This document shows positions 54,742-62,220 of a stretch of 64,000 bases of DNA, piece after piece. The position numbers were made by a program, and so were the translations under genes. Under the pieces are notes generated by a model. The model had not been told where the DNA came from. It ran no database searches and saw only the letters and a list, made by a program, of their open reading frames with translations. The stretch comes from Planctomycetota bacterium (GTDB lineage Bacteria; Planctomycetota; UBA1135; UBA2386): positions 1 to 64,000 of the forward strand of contig JACKIC010000007.1 of the NCBI GenBank assembly GCA_020638655.1, read 5' to 3'. Numbering within the stretch: position 1 is the stretch's first letter; each line of letters starts with the position of its first letter.

Positions 54742-55023
54742 ATGCTCGGCAACACTCGCGGTCGTAGGTTCGCCATCATCACGTGCTCGGCGTTGATTCC
54801 ACTCTCGTTGCTGTGCTTCTGGCTGGTGAACGAGACGGGTTTCCCGCGGCGCTTTGCGGAGAAGATGTTCGGCCCCGACCCAACCCCTCCTCGGGGATCC
54901 GCGCCTCCCTACCTCTGGTGGGACATCAGGGTGATGATCCTCATGCTGATCGTCTGCGGTGCAAGTTCGCTCTACCTCTTGGTTGAGATCGCGAACCGCT
55001 TCCGACGTTCGGCAGGTGGGTAG
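54742..55023 (+). CDS. small two-TM membrane protein
   Basis: This 93-residue protein is the only rightward gene of the small-gene island. It has two hydrophobic helices (about 10-28, FAIITCSALIPLSLLCFWLV, and 63-82, VMILMLIVCGASSLYLLVEI). Between them is a Pro-rich loop (FGPDPTPPRGSAPPYLWW). There is no clear Shine-Dalgarno; a TATTTT element lies 9 bases upstream of the ATG. Family not recognised. Confidence 0.58.
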   Translation: MLGNTRGRRFAIITCSALIPLSLLCFWLVNETGFPRRFAEKMFGPDPTPPRGSAPPYLWWDIRVMILMLIVCGASSLYLLVEIANRFRRSAGG

Positions 55024-55105
55024 GCAGGAGTGGGGGCCTGGTTGCGCTGCTCTGTTCCTCGCGGCTCGTCGGTGACCGACAACAGGAGGCAGCACGGAGG
55101 CTTGC

Positions 55106-55549
55106 CTACGATTCGACTCGACCGAACACCTGCGTGTGTGCCTGAACGTAGGCGAAGAGCAGGTCGGTGAGGTTGTCGGGGTAGGCGAAGAACTCCTGAT
55201 CGAGCATCTCCAGGGCATCTTGTGCATCCGTGCCGAGTTGATCGATCAGGTCCTCGCGCAGGGACTGCTCGCGTGGAAGCGCGTGGGGAGACACGACGCG
55301 AAGGGCTCGCTCGACGATGTCAGCGCAGGCGGTGGCGCCGATCGACCTCAAGGCGCGCGGCACCGAGTTGGCCGAGTCTCCATCGGCCGCGCTGAAGAAC
55401 TGGGCGAATCCGCCGTTGTTGACCTGGCTCTCCAGTTCCCAGATGGCCGAGAAGACCTGCTGCTCAGGAGGTTGCTGATCGAAATCGACACGCCCCAACA
55501 TGGTTCGGTCACTCTCCGACAGTTCGATCAGCAGCGCGTTCTTGTCCAT
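55106..55549 (-). CDS. DUF4375 (DMP19-like) protein
   Basis: This 147-residue all-helical cytoplasmic protein has the DUF4375 signature QVNNGGFAQFF (about 41-51) and the later DQEFFAYPDNLTDLLFAYVQAH. The family includes DMP19, an acidic DNA-mimic protein of Neisseria, and is frequent as orphan genes next to SMI1/KNR4-type proteins. This copy is rich in Asp and Glu. No partner is visible. Confidence 0.82.
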   Translation of the reverse strand: MDKNALLIELSESDRTMLGRVDFDQQPPEQQVFSAIWELESQVNNGGFAQFFSAADGDSANSVPRALRSIGATACADIVERALRVVSPHALPREQSLREDLIDQLGTDAQDALEMLDQEFFAYPDNLTDLLFAYVQAHTQVFGRVES

Positions 55550-55682
55550 ACGACGATCCGTTCAAGGTCTGTGGGGTTGAGCTGCGGGCGGGCGACTTGG
55601 TTCCCTGGCCTTGGTCTTCTTCTGGGTCGGGGCTTCCTCGTCCTCGGCGTTCCGCTCGTCAGTTGCTGCGGCTTGTTGGGTC

Positions 55683-56306
55683 CTAGTCGCACTCGTGGTA
55701 GCTGGCGACTACCCCGTCCTCCAGGCACAAGTGGAAGAGCGTCTGTACGCCTGAGTTGCCAGCAAAGGTCCGCTTTCCGGTCGCGTTGTCAGCAATCGAT
55801 GCCAGGAAGCGCATCTTGCGGCGACAGACCTTGCACCGGATGTCGCGGAGTCCCTGCAACACGAACGGTCGCCCGCCAACCTGATGGCGTGCCGATCCCG
55901 CAGGCGCCTGAGGCACGGCTCTCAACTCAAAACGCGCCTCCGGGAAGAAGACCGGATAGTCAGAGTAGGGGAAGTCTGGCCCCTGCGTGCCGCGCTTGAA
56001 GCGGAGCAACTCGATGCCGCCATCGCTTCGCAGACGGTACTGAGTGACATCCTGTGCGATGTTGCACTGCCAGCAGAACAACAATGGGACTCGTGACAAT
56101 CGAAGCGCCGCCAACCCGAGCCTCTCGTCCGAGGCGTCGAGCGACATCATCCGCATGAGAGGCCGATCACAGTTGGGGCAACCCGCGCCAGCGATCTTGT
56201 GAGCACCACAGAACAGGTGACGACCTCGCTTCTCGAAGCGCGGGCGGAAGCCGTTTCTGGGAACGGATTCGATGCTCGGCTGATCTTGGTCTTCGTCGAC
56301 TTCCAT
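55683..56306 (-). CDS. cysteine-rich DUF1963/YwqG-like protein
   Basis: This 207-residue protein has ordered cysteine pairs: Cys33 with Cys43/Cys46 (LFCGAHKIAGAGCPNC), Cys78/Cys81, Cys158/Cys161 (IRCKVCRRKM), Cys194 and Cys206. It likely binds two or more zinc ions. The C-terminal segment HQVGGRPFVLQG followed by CKVC, a Phe-rich strand and a final Cys resembles the DUF1963/YwqG family. The function is unknown. It sits with SMI1/KNR4-, DUF4259- and DUF4375-type genes in the island. Confidence 0.65.
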   Translation of the reverse strand: MEVDEDQDQPSIESVPRNGFRPRFEKRGRHLFCGAHKIAGAGCPNCDRPLMRMMSLDASDERLGLAALRLSRVPLLFCWQCNIAQDVTQYRLRSDGGIELLRFKRGTQGPDFPYSDYPVFFPEARFELRAVPQAPAGSARHQVGGRPFVLQGLRDIRCKVCRRKMRFLASIADNATGKRTFAGNSGVQTLFHLCLEDGVVASYHECD

Positions 56307-56371
56307 CGCGTCCGTCCAACGTCTCTGACGCTGAGCCGCGAGCGCCTCTGGGCGCTCGTCGGATCCTGCGC

Positions 56372-56776
56372 CTAGTCATGCGGAGACTCGATGGCTGCCA
56401 CAGCAACGCGCCCTGCGTCGTTGAATCGCAGGCCTAGATACCGACATGGATCTGCCAGTGGCGAGTCCAGGTAGTAGACGAGCTGCCATGGCCCGAAGCA
56501 TGGCCCCATGCTCTCGGCGTGACTCTGGGGGCCTAGCTGAGTCAGGACCTGATCATGCGTCATGCCAATGAGCGTCTGCTCGGCAACCAACCGCTCGGCC
56601 ATCGCGACACGACCTCCCGCGATGATCTGCTCAGGGCTACTCCAGGCGTCAACATCGAACGCACGAACAGGTGGGGAGCCAAGGGCCCAGATGGCGGTCG
56701 CAACCGCCAGCAGCAAGACCAAGCAGGTCAGCAGCCAAAAACGGCCCTGCTTCGATCGTGTCCGTATCTTCCGCAT
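56372..56776 (-). CDS. membrane-anchored SmpA/BamE-like small protein
   Basis: This 134-residue protein has one N-terminal membrane helix (about 12-33, GRFWLLTCLVLLLAVATAIWAL). An exported domain contains LIGMTHDQVLTQLGPQSH (about 71-86), the pattern of SmpA/OmlA-type folds (GMTxxxVxxxLG). A tyrosine-rich strand pair with two cysteines follows (MGPCFGPWQLVYYLD, ADPCRYLGL). GAGG lies close to the ATG. It is probably a periplasmic protein. No partner is known. Confidence 0.62.
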   Translation of the reverse strand: MRKIRTRSKQGRFWLLTCLVLLLAVATAIWALGSPPVRAFDVDAWSSPEQIIAGGRVAMAERLVAEQTLIGMTHDQVLTQLGPQSHAESMGPCFGPWQLVYYLDSPLADPCRYLGLRFNDAGRVAVAAIESPHD

Positions 56777-56946
56777 GACCTCGTCCTCGGCACAACAGCC
56801 TTCGACCACCGAAGACCGCCACCCGACTGCCGAACCATACCGCCACCCCGTCCGTCGCCAACCCCATCCACGCGCACACCCACACACTCCGGCGCAAGAA
56901 GCCAACCCGGGGTCGCGATTGTCCAGACCCGCCTAACACCCAGAAC

Positions 56947-57456
56947 CTACACCCGCACCGCACACACCCGCTGCCGCACCGCCGCACCCTCCTCACCACA
57001 CCAGTACTCCCGCACCTCGAGCTCGCCGCGCACCGCGTCGAGCAACTCACCGGGTCGCAGCAGGAAGTCCGGGTTGCGCGGGCGACCAAACCGCTCGTTG
57101 CCGACCGCGAAGGTCTCGTAGAGCAGCACTCCGCCGGTCGCGACCGCGGCGACGATCGTGGGCAGCAGCGGGCGCCAGAGGTAGTTGCTGACGACCACGC
57201 CCGCGAAGGTGCGGCCCGGGAGCGGCCACGGCGCGTTCTCGAGATCCGCGTCGAGCACGGTCAGGCGGTCGTGCGCGAGCTGGCGCAGCGCGCTGACGTC
57301 GCGATCGACGGCGGTCACGGCGTGGCCTCGCGCCAGGAACAGCAGGGTGTGGCGGCCGCTGCCGGCGGCGAGGTCGAGCACTTCGCCGCCTTGGGGCACG
57401 AGCGGCGCCCAGCGCGCGATCGCGGCCGAGGGCGCGCCGCCGCAGGCTTCGCTCAT
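56947..57456 (-). CDS. class I SAM-dependent methyltransferase
   Basis: This 169-residue cytoplasmic protein has SAM motif I VLDLAAGSGRHTLLF (about 27-41), the ribose-binding Asp in AVTAVDRDV and a motif with FAGVVVSNYLWRPLLP. It is of the TehB-like small Rossmann type. It lies at the end of the aldehyde oxidoreductase operon and starts inside the stop of the cysteine-rich small gene (ATGA). A link to that enzyme system is suggested by position only. Confidence 0.8.
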   Translation of the reverse strand: MSEACGGAPSAAIARWAPLVPQGGEVLDLAAGSGRHTLLFLARGHAVTAVDRDVSALRQLAHDRLTVLDADLENAPWPLPGRTFAGVVVSNYLWRPLLPTIVAAVATGGVLLYETFAVGNERFGRPRNPDFLLRPGELLDAVRGELEVREYWCGEEGAAVRQRVCAVRV

Positions 57457-57698
57457 GCTTCGGCGCGCGGGCCGTCGTAGCAGCGGCGGGTCGCGACGCA
57501 GTCCTTGGGATGCACGACCTCGTCGTCGGGGCCGACGCAGCGGCAGGTGCGCGCGCACCAGTAGTAGCCGTCGCCGGGTGCGCTGCGGCCGTCGAACACC
57601 TGATCGCCCATCGAATGGGTGAGCACGTGCTTCATCAGCAGCGAGGGGCAGGAGCCGCGCGGCAGGAGATCGGCGTGGGTGATGATCTTCTCGTTCAT
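57453..57698 (-). CDS. small cysteine-rich protein in the oxidoreductase operon
   Basis: This 81-residue protein has cysteines clustered in its second half (about 48-74: WCARTCRCVGPDD, KDCVATRRCYDG) and one more at 17. It has no signal peptide. GAGGAGG lies about 4 bases before the ATG, a very strong ribosome site. It follows the FAD subunit after 10 bases and overlaps the methyltransferase start. It may bind metal or serve in cofactor maturation, which is inference from position. Confidence 0.65.
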   Translation of the reverse strand: MNEKIITHADLLPRGSCPSLLMKHVLTHSMGDQVFDGRSAPGDGYYWCARTCRCVGPDDEVVHPKDCVATRRCYDGPRAEA

Positions 57699-57708
57699 GG
57701 CATCCTCC

Positions 57709-58695
57709 TCACGCCTGCGTGGCGAGGTGCAGCGCCTCGCGCACGGTGGCCTTGCCGACGGTGAGCTTGTAGGCGTTGTGGGACAGCGGCGCCGCGCCCT
57801 GGTAGGCGAGGTCGGCGACCTTGCGGAACAGGCCGTCGTCGGGCTGCTTGCCGAGCAGCGCCTTGGCGGCGTCGGGGCGCGGCCGCGGGATCGGGGACAC
57901 GGCGCCGAGCACGAGGTCGGCCGCGGTGATCACGCCGCCGTCGAGCACGACGCGCGCGGCGCAGGCGGTGGTCGCCCAGTCGGACGACTCGCGCTCGCGG
58001 CTTTCGGCGTAGCTGCTGCGCGTTCCCTGCGGTTGCGGCGGCACGTGCACCGCGATCACGATCTCACCGGGTTGCAGCGTGTGTTCGGGCACGCCGGCGC
58101 GCGGGTCCTTGGGGAACAGCTCGGCGAGCGGCCGCCGCTGCTGCTTGTCGCCGAGCACGGTGGTGAACTCGGCGCCGAGCGCGAGCAACGGCGGCGCGAG
58201 GTTGCTGGGGTGCACGCGCACGCAGTCCTGCCAGCCGAGCACGGCGTGGTAGCGGTTGTCGCCGGTCATCGCCAGGCAGGTCGGGCCGCGGCCGCCGTGC
58301 AGGCACTTGTGCGCTTCGCTGCGCACGTACCAGCAGCGGGTGAACTGCAGGATGTTGCCCGCGACGGTGCCGCGGGTGCGCACCTGCGGCGTCGCGGTCA
58401 CGGCGGCGGCGGTGCGCAGGCCGGCGAGCGCGGGGTTGGCCAGCGCGGCGTTCTGCTCGAGCTGGGTCAGCGTGGTCGCGGCGCCGATCGTGACCTCGCC
58501 GTTGCCGGCGACGGAGACGCCGGCGAGATCCTTGGCGAGCGGCAGCAGGTTGACGATCTGCGCCGGAGTGACGAGCCGCTCCTTCATGCGGTCGACGAGG
58601 TCGATGCCCGCGCCCTTGACGATCGTGTCGGGCTGGGCGGCGGCCTCGGCGGCCTCGGCGAGGGAGTGGGGCACGACGTAGGTGAACGGCTTCAT
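57709..58695 (-). CDS. FAD (and 4Fe-4S) subunit of PaoABC-like aldehyde oxidoreductase
   Basis: This 328-residue FAD-binding subunit of the xanthine dehydrogenase family passes electrons from the iron-sulfur subunit to the acceptor. FAD contacts include IVKGAGIDLVD (25-35) and TIGAATTLTQLE. Cys121, Cys131, Cys140 and Cys158 (TRCWYVRSEAHKC to WQDC) match the extra loop that holds a 4Fe-4S cluster in PaoB (YagS), a feature absent from ordinary xanthine dehydrogenases. The gene begins one base after the Moco-subunit stop. Confidence 0.88.
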   Translation of the reverse strand: MKPFTYVVPHSLAEAAEAAAQPDTIVKGAGIDLVDRMKERLVTPAQIVNLLPLAKDLAGVSVAGNGEVTIGAATTLTQLEQNAALANPALAGLRTAAAVTATPQVRTRGTVAGNILQFTRCWYVRSEAHKCLHGGRGPTCLAMTGDNRYHAVLGWQDCVRVHPSNLAPPLLALGAEFTTVLGDKQQRRPLAELFPKDPRAGVPEHTLQPGEIVIAVHVPPQPQGTRSSYAESRERESSDWATTACAARVVLDGGVITAADLVLGAVSPIPRPRPDAAKALLGKQPDDGLFRKVADLAYQGAAPLSHNAYKLTVGKATVREALHLATQA

Positions 58696-58696
58696 C

Positions 58697-60943
58697 TCAG
58701 GCCTTCCTCTTCGCGATCGCCGCGAGGACCTTGTCGGGGGTGAGCGGCAGGTGGCGAACGGGCACGCCGATCGCGTGGAACACGGCGTTGGCGATCGCCG
58801 CGGGCGCGGCCACCGACGGCGGTTCGCCGAGGCCGGCCGCGCCGACGTTGTCGTGGCCGTTGTCGATCGAGTGCATGATGCACCGCAGCTCGGGCAGATC
58901 GACGCTGCCCGCGATCTTGTAGCGCAGGAAGTCGCCGTTGAGCATGCGCCCGCTGGCGTGGTCCATGATGCGCTGCTCGTGCACGGCGTAGCTGACGCCC
59001 TGGATCATCGCGCCGAGCACCTGGCTCTCGGCGAGCTTCTTGGCGATCACGCGACCGCAGTCCTGGATGCCGAGCATGCGCGTCACCTTGACGAGGCCGG
59101 TCCAGCTGTCGACCTGCACCTCGGCGAACTGCGCGCCGCACACGCCGCGGTGGAACGGCGGCTCGCGGTAGTTGTTGAAGCGCTGGCCGCGCGCCTCGAT
59201 CGGGTTGGGGCCGATCAGCTTGCAGGCCTCGGCCCACGGCAGCTGCGCGGTGCCCTTGCCGACGGTGCCGTTGCCGCATGTGACCTCGCCGACGGGCACG
59301 CCGAGGTGTTTGGCTGCGAGTTCGACGAGCTGCTGTTTGGCCAGGAACGCCGCGTGGCGCACCGCCGGCGCGAGACTCGGCGTCGTCGTGCTGCCGCCCG
59401 AACCCGGACCCGACGGATCGCCGGTGTGGCCGGTGGTGGCCTTGACCAGCTTGGGTTCGATGCCGAGCTCCTCGGCGGTGAGCAGCGTCAGCACCGTCTT
59501 GAGTCCGGTGCCGATGTCCTGCGCGCCGCTGCGCGACTCGACCGTGCCGTCCTGGTGGATGCGGCAGGTGATGCCGTGCGGCGGCCGCCCGGCGTTGCCG
59601 AGCTGGAACCAGCGGGCGCTGGCGAGGCCGACGCCGCGCCAGTAGCGCGCCTTGGGGTCGTTCTGGATCGCGCGGCCCTGCTGCCAGCCGAACTGCGCGG
59701 CGCCGAACTGCCACTGGTCGCGCCGGATCACGGTGTCGTCGTTGCGCAGGCGTAGCTCGAGCGGGTCGATGCCGGCCTTGGCCGCGAGTTCGTCGAGGAA
59801 CAGCTCGGCGCCGAAGAAGCCCTGCGGGTGGCCGGGCGCGCGCATCGAACGGGCCGGGTCGGTGTCGGCGGCGATGTCCTGGTGCTTGTTGCGGGTCTTG
59901 GCCTTGCCGACGTAGTACTCGGGGAAGGCGACGCGGCCGCCGCTCTTGTTGAAGCCGCAGCCGCCGAAGCTGCGCCAGTCCCACGCGGTGAACACACCTT
60001 TCTCGTCGAGCGCGGCGCGCGCCTGCATCAGCGCCGACGGGCGGTTGCCGGTGGTGGTGTGTTCTTCGAAGCGGTCGAGCATCAGCTTGACCGGCGCGTC
60101 GGCCTCGCGCGCGAGCAGGCAGCAGGCCAGTCCTTCGACGCCGGCGCCGAACTTGCTGCCGAAGCCGCCGCCGACGAACTCGGCGTGCACGGTCACCGAG
60201 CCGACGTCGAGGCCGCGCGCCTGCAGCGCGCGCGACAGTTCGCCGCGCACGCCGAACGTCGCCTGCGTGCTGGCCCAGACCTCGAGGTCGTTGCCGTCCC
60301 ACCTGGCGACGTGGCCGTGGCTCTCGAGCGAGCTGTGCGTCTGCACCTCGGTGCGGTAGGTCGCCGCGTGGCTGGTCTTGCCGGCCGCGAGCGCCGCCTC
60401 GATCTCGGGCTCGGCGGGCCATTCGGCGTCGATCTCGCCGTCGCTGGCGAGCAGCGGCGCGTCGGGCGACTGCAGGTAGTCGACGATGTGGGACTCGGCG
60501 TCGTAGGCGGCGCGGATCTTCTCGAGCGCGTCGCGCACGAGGTTGAGGTTGCTGCCGGCGACCGCGGCGACCGCGTCGCCGACGAAGCGCACCTGGCTGC
60601 CGATCTCCTTGAGCGCGATCACGGCGCCGATGCCCGGCATCTTGCGCGCGTCGTCGAGCTCGAGCCCGGTCAGCTTGCCGCGCGCCACCGGCGAGCGCAG
60701 GATCATCGCCTGTAGCATGCCGGGGAAGGTGACGTCGAACGTGTACTTGGCGCGGCCCGTGGCCTTGGCGAAGCCGTCGACGCGGCTGTGGTCGCCGCCG
60801 ACGTGCTGCATCTTGGTGTTCGCGTCCCACGGCGGCGCGTCGCCCGCCTCGGGGTCGACGGTGCGCTTCTCGAGCCGGTCGGGCTGTCCGCCGAGACTGC
60901 GGTAGCCGACCGTGATCTCGACCTTCTCGCGTGGGGAGCTCAT
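58697..60943 (-). CDS. molybdopterin-binding catalytic subunit of PaoABC-like aldehyde oxidoreductase
   Basis: This 748-residue large subunit carries the molybdenum cofactor. Recognisable parts are the N-terminal VDGFAKATGRAKYTFDV, the Moco-binding GGGFGSKFG, a glycine-rich loop GSGGSTTTPS and the catalytic glutamate in GLGEPPSV near the C-terminus. The length fits PaoC (YagR). These enzymes oxidise aromatic aldehydes in the periplasm; the actual substrate is unknown. The start overlaps the iron-sulfur-subunit stop (ATGA), so translation is coupled. No XdhC/PaoD-type insertion factor lies nearby. Confidence 0.9.
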   Translation of the reverse strand: MSSPREKVEITVGYRSLGGQPDRLEKRTVDPEAGDAPPWDANTKMQHVGGDHSRVDGFAKATGRAKYTFDVTFPGMLQAMILRSPVARGKLTGLELDDARKMPGIGAVIALKEIGSQVRFVGDAVAAVAGSNLNLVRDALEKIRAAYDAESHIVDYLQSPDAPLLASDGEIDAEWPAEPEIEAALAAGKTSHAATYRTEVQTHSSLESHGHVARWDGNDLEVWASTQATFGVRGELSRALQARGLDVGSVTVHAEFVGGGFGSKFGAGVEGLACCLLAREADAPVKLMLDRFEEHTTTGNRPSALMQARAALDEKGVFTAWDWRSFGGCGFNKSGGRVAFPEYYVGKAKTRNKHQDIAADTDPARSMRAPGHPQGFFGAELFLDELAAKAGIDPLELRLRNDDTVIRRDQWQFGAAQFGWQQGRAIQNDPKARYWRGVGLASARWFQLGNAGRPPHGITCRIHQDGTVESRSGAQDIGTGLKTVLTLLTAEELGIEPKLVKATTGHTGDPSGPGSGGSTTTPSLAPAVRHAAFLAKQQLVELAAKHLGVPVGEVTCGNGTVGKGTAQLPWAEACKLIGPNPIEARGQRFNNYREPPFHRGVCGAQFAEVQVDSWTGLVKVTRMLGIQDCGRVIAKKLAESQVLGAMIQGVSYAVHEQRIMDHASGRMLNGDFLRYKIAGSVDLPELRCIMHSIDNGHDNVGAAGLGEPPSVAAPAAIANAVFHAIGVPVRHLPLTPDKVLAAIAKRKA

Positions 60944-61578
60944 CGGCCACCTGCCTTGCCGGCGGGCTTGCCGCTCTTCGCGGTGCGTTCGATCGCCTCC
61001 ATGACGCGGCCGTAGGTGCCGCAGCGGCAGAGGTTGCCCGACAGGTCGTGCGCCATCTGCGTCTTGGTCGGCTGGCCGCGGTGGTTCAGGCACGCGAGCG
61101 ACGACATCACCATGCCCGGTGTGCAGAAGCCGCACTGCAGCGCGTCGCAATGCACGAACGACTCGATCAGCGGGTCGTTCTCACCCAGGCTCTCCACGGT
61201 CTGCAGGTCGTGGCCGACCGCGTCCATGGCGAGCATCAGGCAGCTGTTGACCGTCTCGCCCTCGACCAGGACCGTGCAGCCGCCGCACGAACCGCGGTCG
61301 CAGATCTTCTTGGCCCCGGTGAGGTCGAGCCCATCGCGCAGCGCGTCGAGCAGCGTGGTGCGGGTCTCGACCTTGACCAGGCGGTCCTGGCCGTTGACGC
61401 GCAGTTTGATCTCGTGCTCGCCGGGCCCGTAGGTCTCGGGCTTGCGCGGCGCGAGCGGTTCGGTCGCGGCGACCAGGCCGGCGCCGGCGACGCTGGCGGC
61501 GGCGGAGCCCTTCAGGAACGAGCGGCGCGAGAAGCCCGAGCGGCGCGGGCCGTCCGGCGGGTCGTGTGGTGCGGTCAT
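60940..61578 (-). CDS. Tat-exported 2Fe-2S subunit of PaoABC-like aldehyde oxidoreductase
   Basis: This 212-residue small subunit has a twin-arginine signal (SRRSFLKG, residues 17-24) that would carry the folded complex across the membrane. Two 2Fe-2S sites follow: a plant-ferredoxin type (Cys93, Cys98, Cys101, Cys113) and a helical type (Cys149, Cys152, Cys184, Cys186). This is the PaoA layout. It is the first gene of the leftward operon and diverges from a receiver-protein gene across 229 bases with no clear operator. Confidence 0.92.
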   Translation of the reverse strand: MTAPHDPPDGPRRSGFSRRSFLKGSAAASVAGAGLVAATEPLAPRKPETYGPGEHEIKLRVNGQDRLVKVETRTTLLDALRDGLDLTGAKKICDRGSCGGCTVLVEGETVNSCLMLAMDAVGHDLQTVESLGENDPLIESFVHCDALQCGFCTPGMVMSSLACLNHRGQPTKTQMAHDLSGNLCRCGTYGRVMEAIERTAKSGKPAGKAGGR

Positions 61579-61807
61579 GAACGCTCCGTGAGACGGGGGT
61601 TGCAGCGAGCGTCGCAGTCTAGCTGCAGGGGGCATCCGCGCGAGGCATTCCGGGGGCCCTGGATGTCCCATGCGTGACGCACGTGTTTCGCTGGCGTAGC
61701 GCGGGTGATGGCCGCGCGAGGTGCTCTTCCCGAGCCGTCGTCCGCGGTGCTGCCGCGCGACCGGCGGCACGCGGCTTGCTCTCGGCAGTGGCCGCCCAGG
61801 AGCCCAG

Positions 61808-62179
61808 GTGACCTTCGAATCTTCATCTCCGCAGTTGCGCGTCCTGCTCGTCGAGGACGAACCGACCATCGCGATCACCCTCGGCGACGAGCTCGAGGAG
61901 AACGGCTACCGCGTGACCTGCGTCGCGGACGGCCGCGAGGCGATCGGGCTGCTCGACGATCAGGCGTTCGACGCGGTGATCACCGACCTGCGCCTGCCGG
62001 GGGCCAGCGGCCTCGACGTGCTGCGCGCTGCGCGCAGCGGGCGGCCGCAGGCCAAAGTGCTCGTGATCACGGCGTTCGCGCCGCCCGAGCTCGAGGCGCT
62101 GCGCCGCGCCGGCGCCGTGTTGGCCAAGCCGTTCCCCAACCGGTCGGTGCTCGACTGGCTGGCGGCGCAGGTCGCCTGA
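61808..62179 (+). CDS. single-domain response regulator
   Basis: This 123-residue protein consists of one CheY-like receiver: acidic residues 16-18 (VEDE), phospho-acceptor Asp60 (VITDLRLPG), Thr in VITAFAPP and Lys in AKPF. There is no output domain. It may act in a phosphorelay or through protein contact. The start is GTG with AGGAG five bases upstream; the frame is open further up but reads as non-coding. No kinase is near. Confidence 0.85.
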   Translation: MTFESSSPQLRVLLVEDEPTIAITLGDELEENGYRVTCVADGREAIGLLDDQAFDAVITDLRLPGASGLDVLRAARSGRPQAKVLVITAFAPPELEALRRAGAVLAKPFPNRSVLDWLAAQVA

Positions 62180-62220
62180 AGGCGCTTGGCCGGGGCCCGC
62201 GGCGCGGTTGTGATGCGCGC

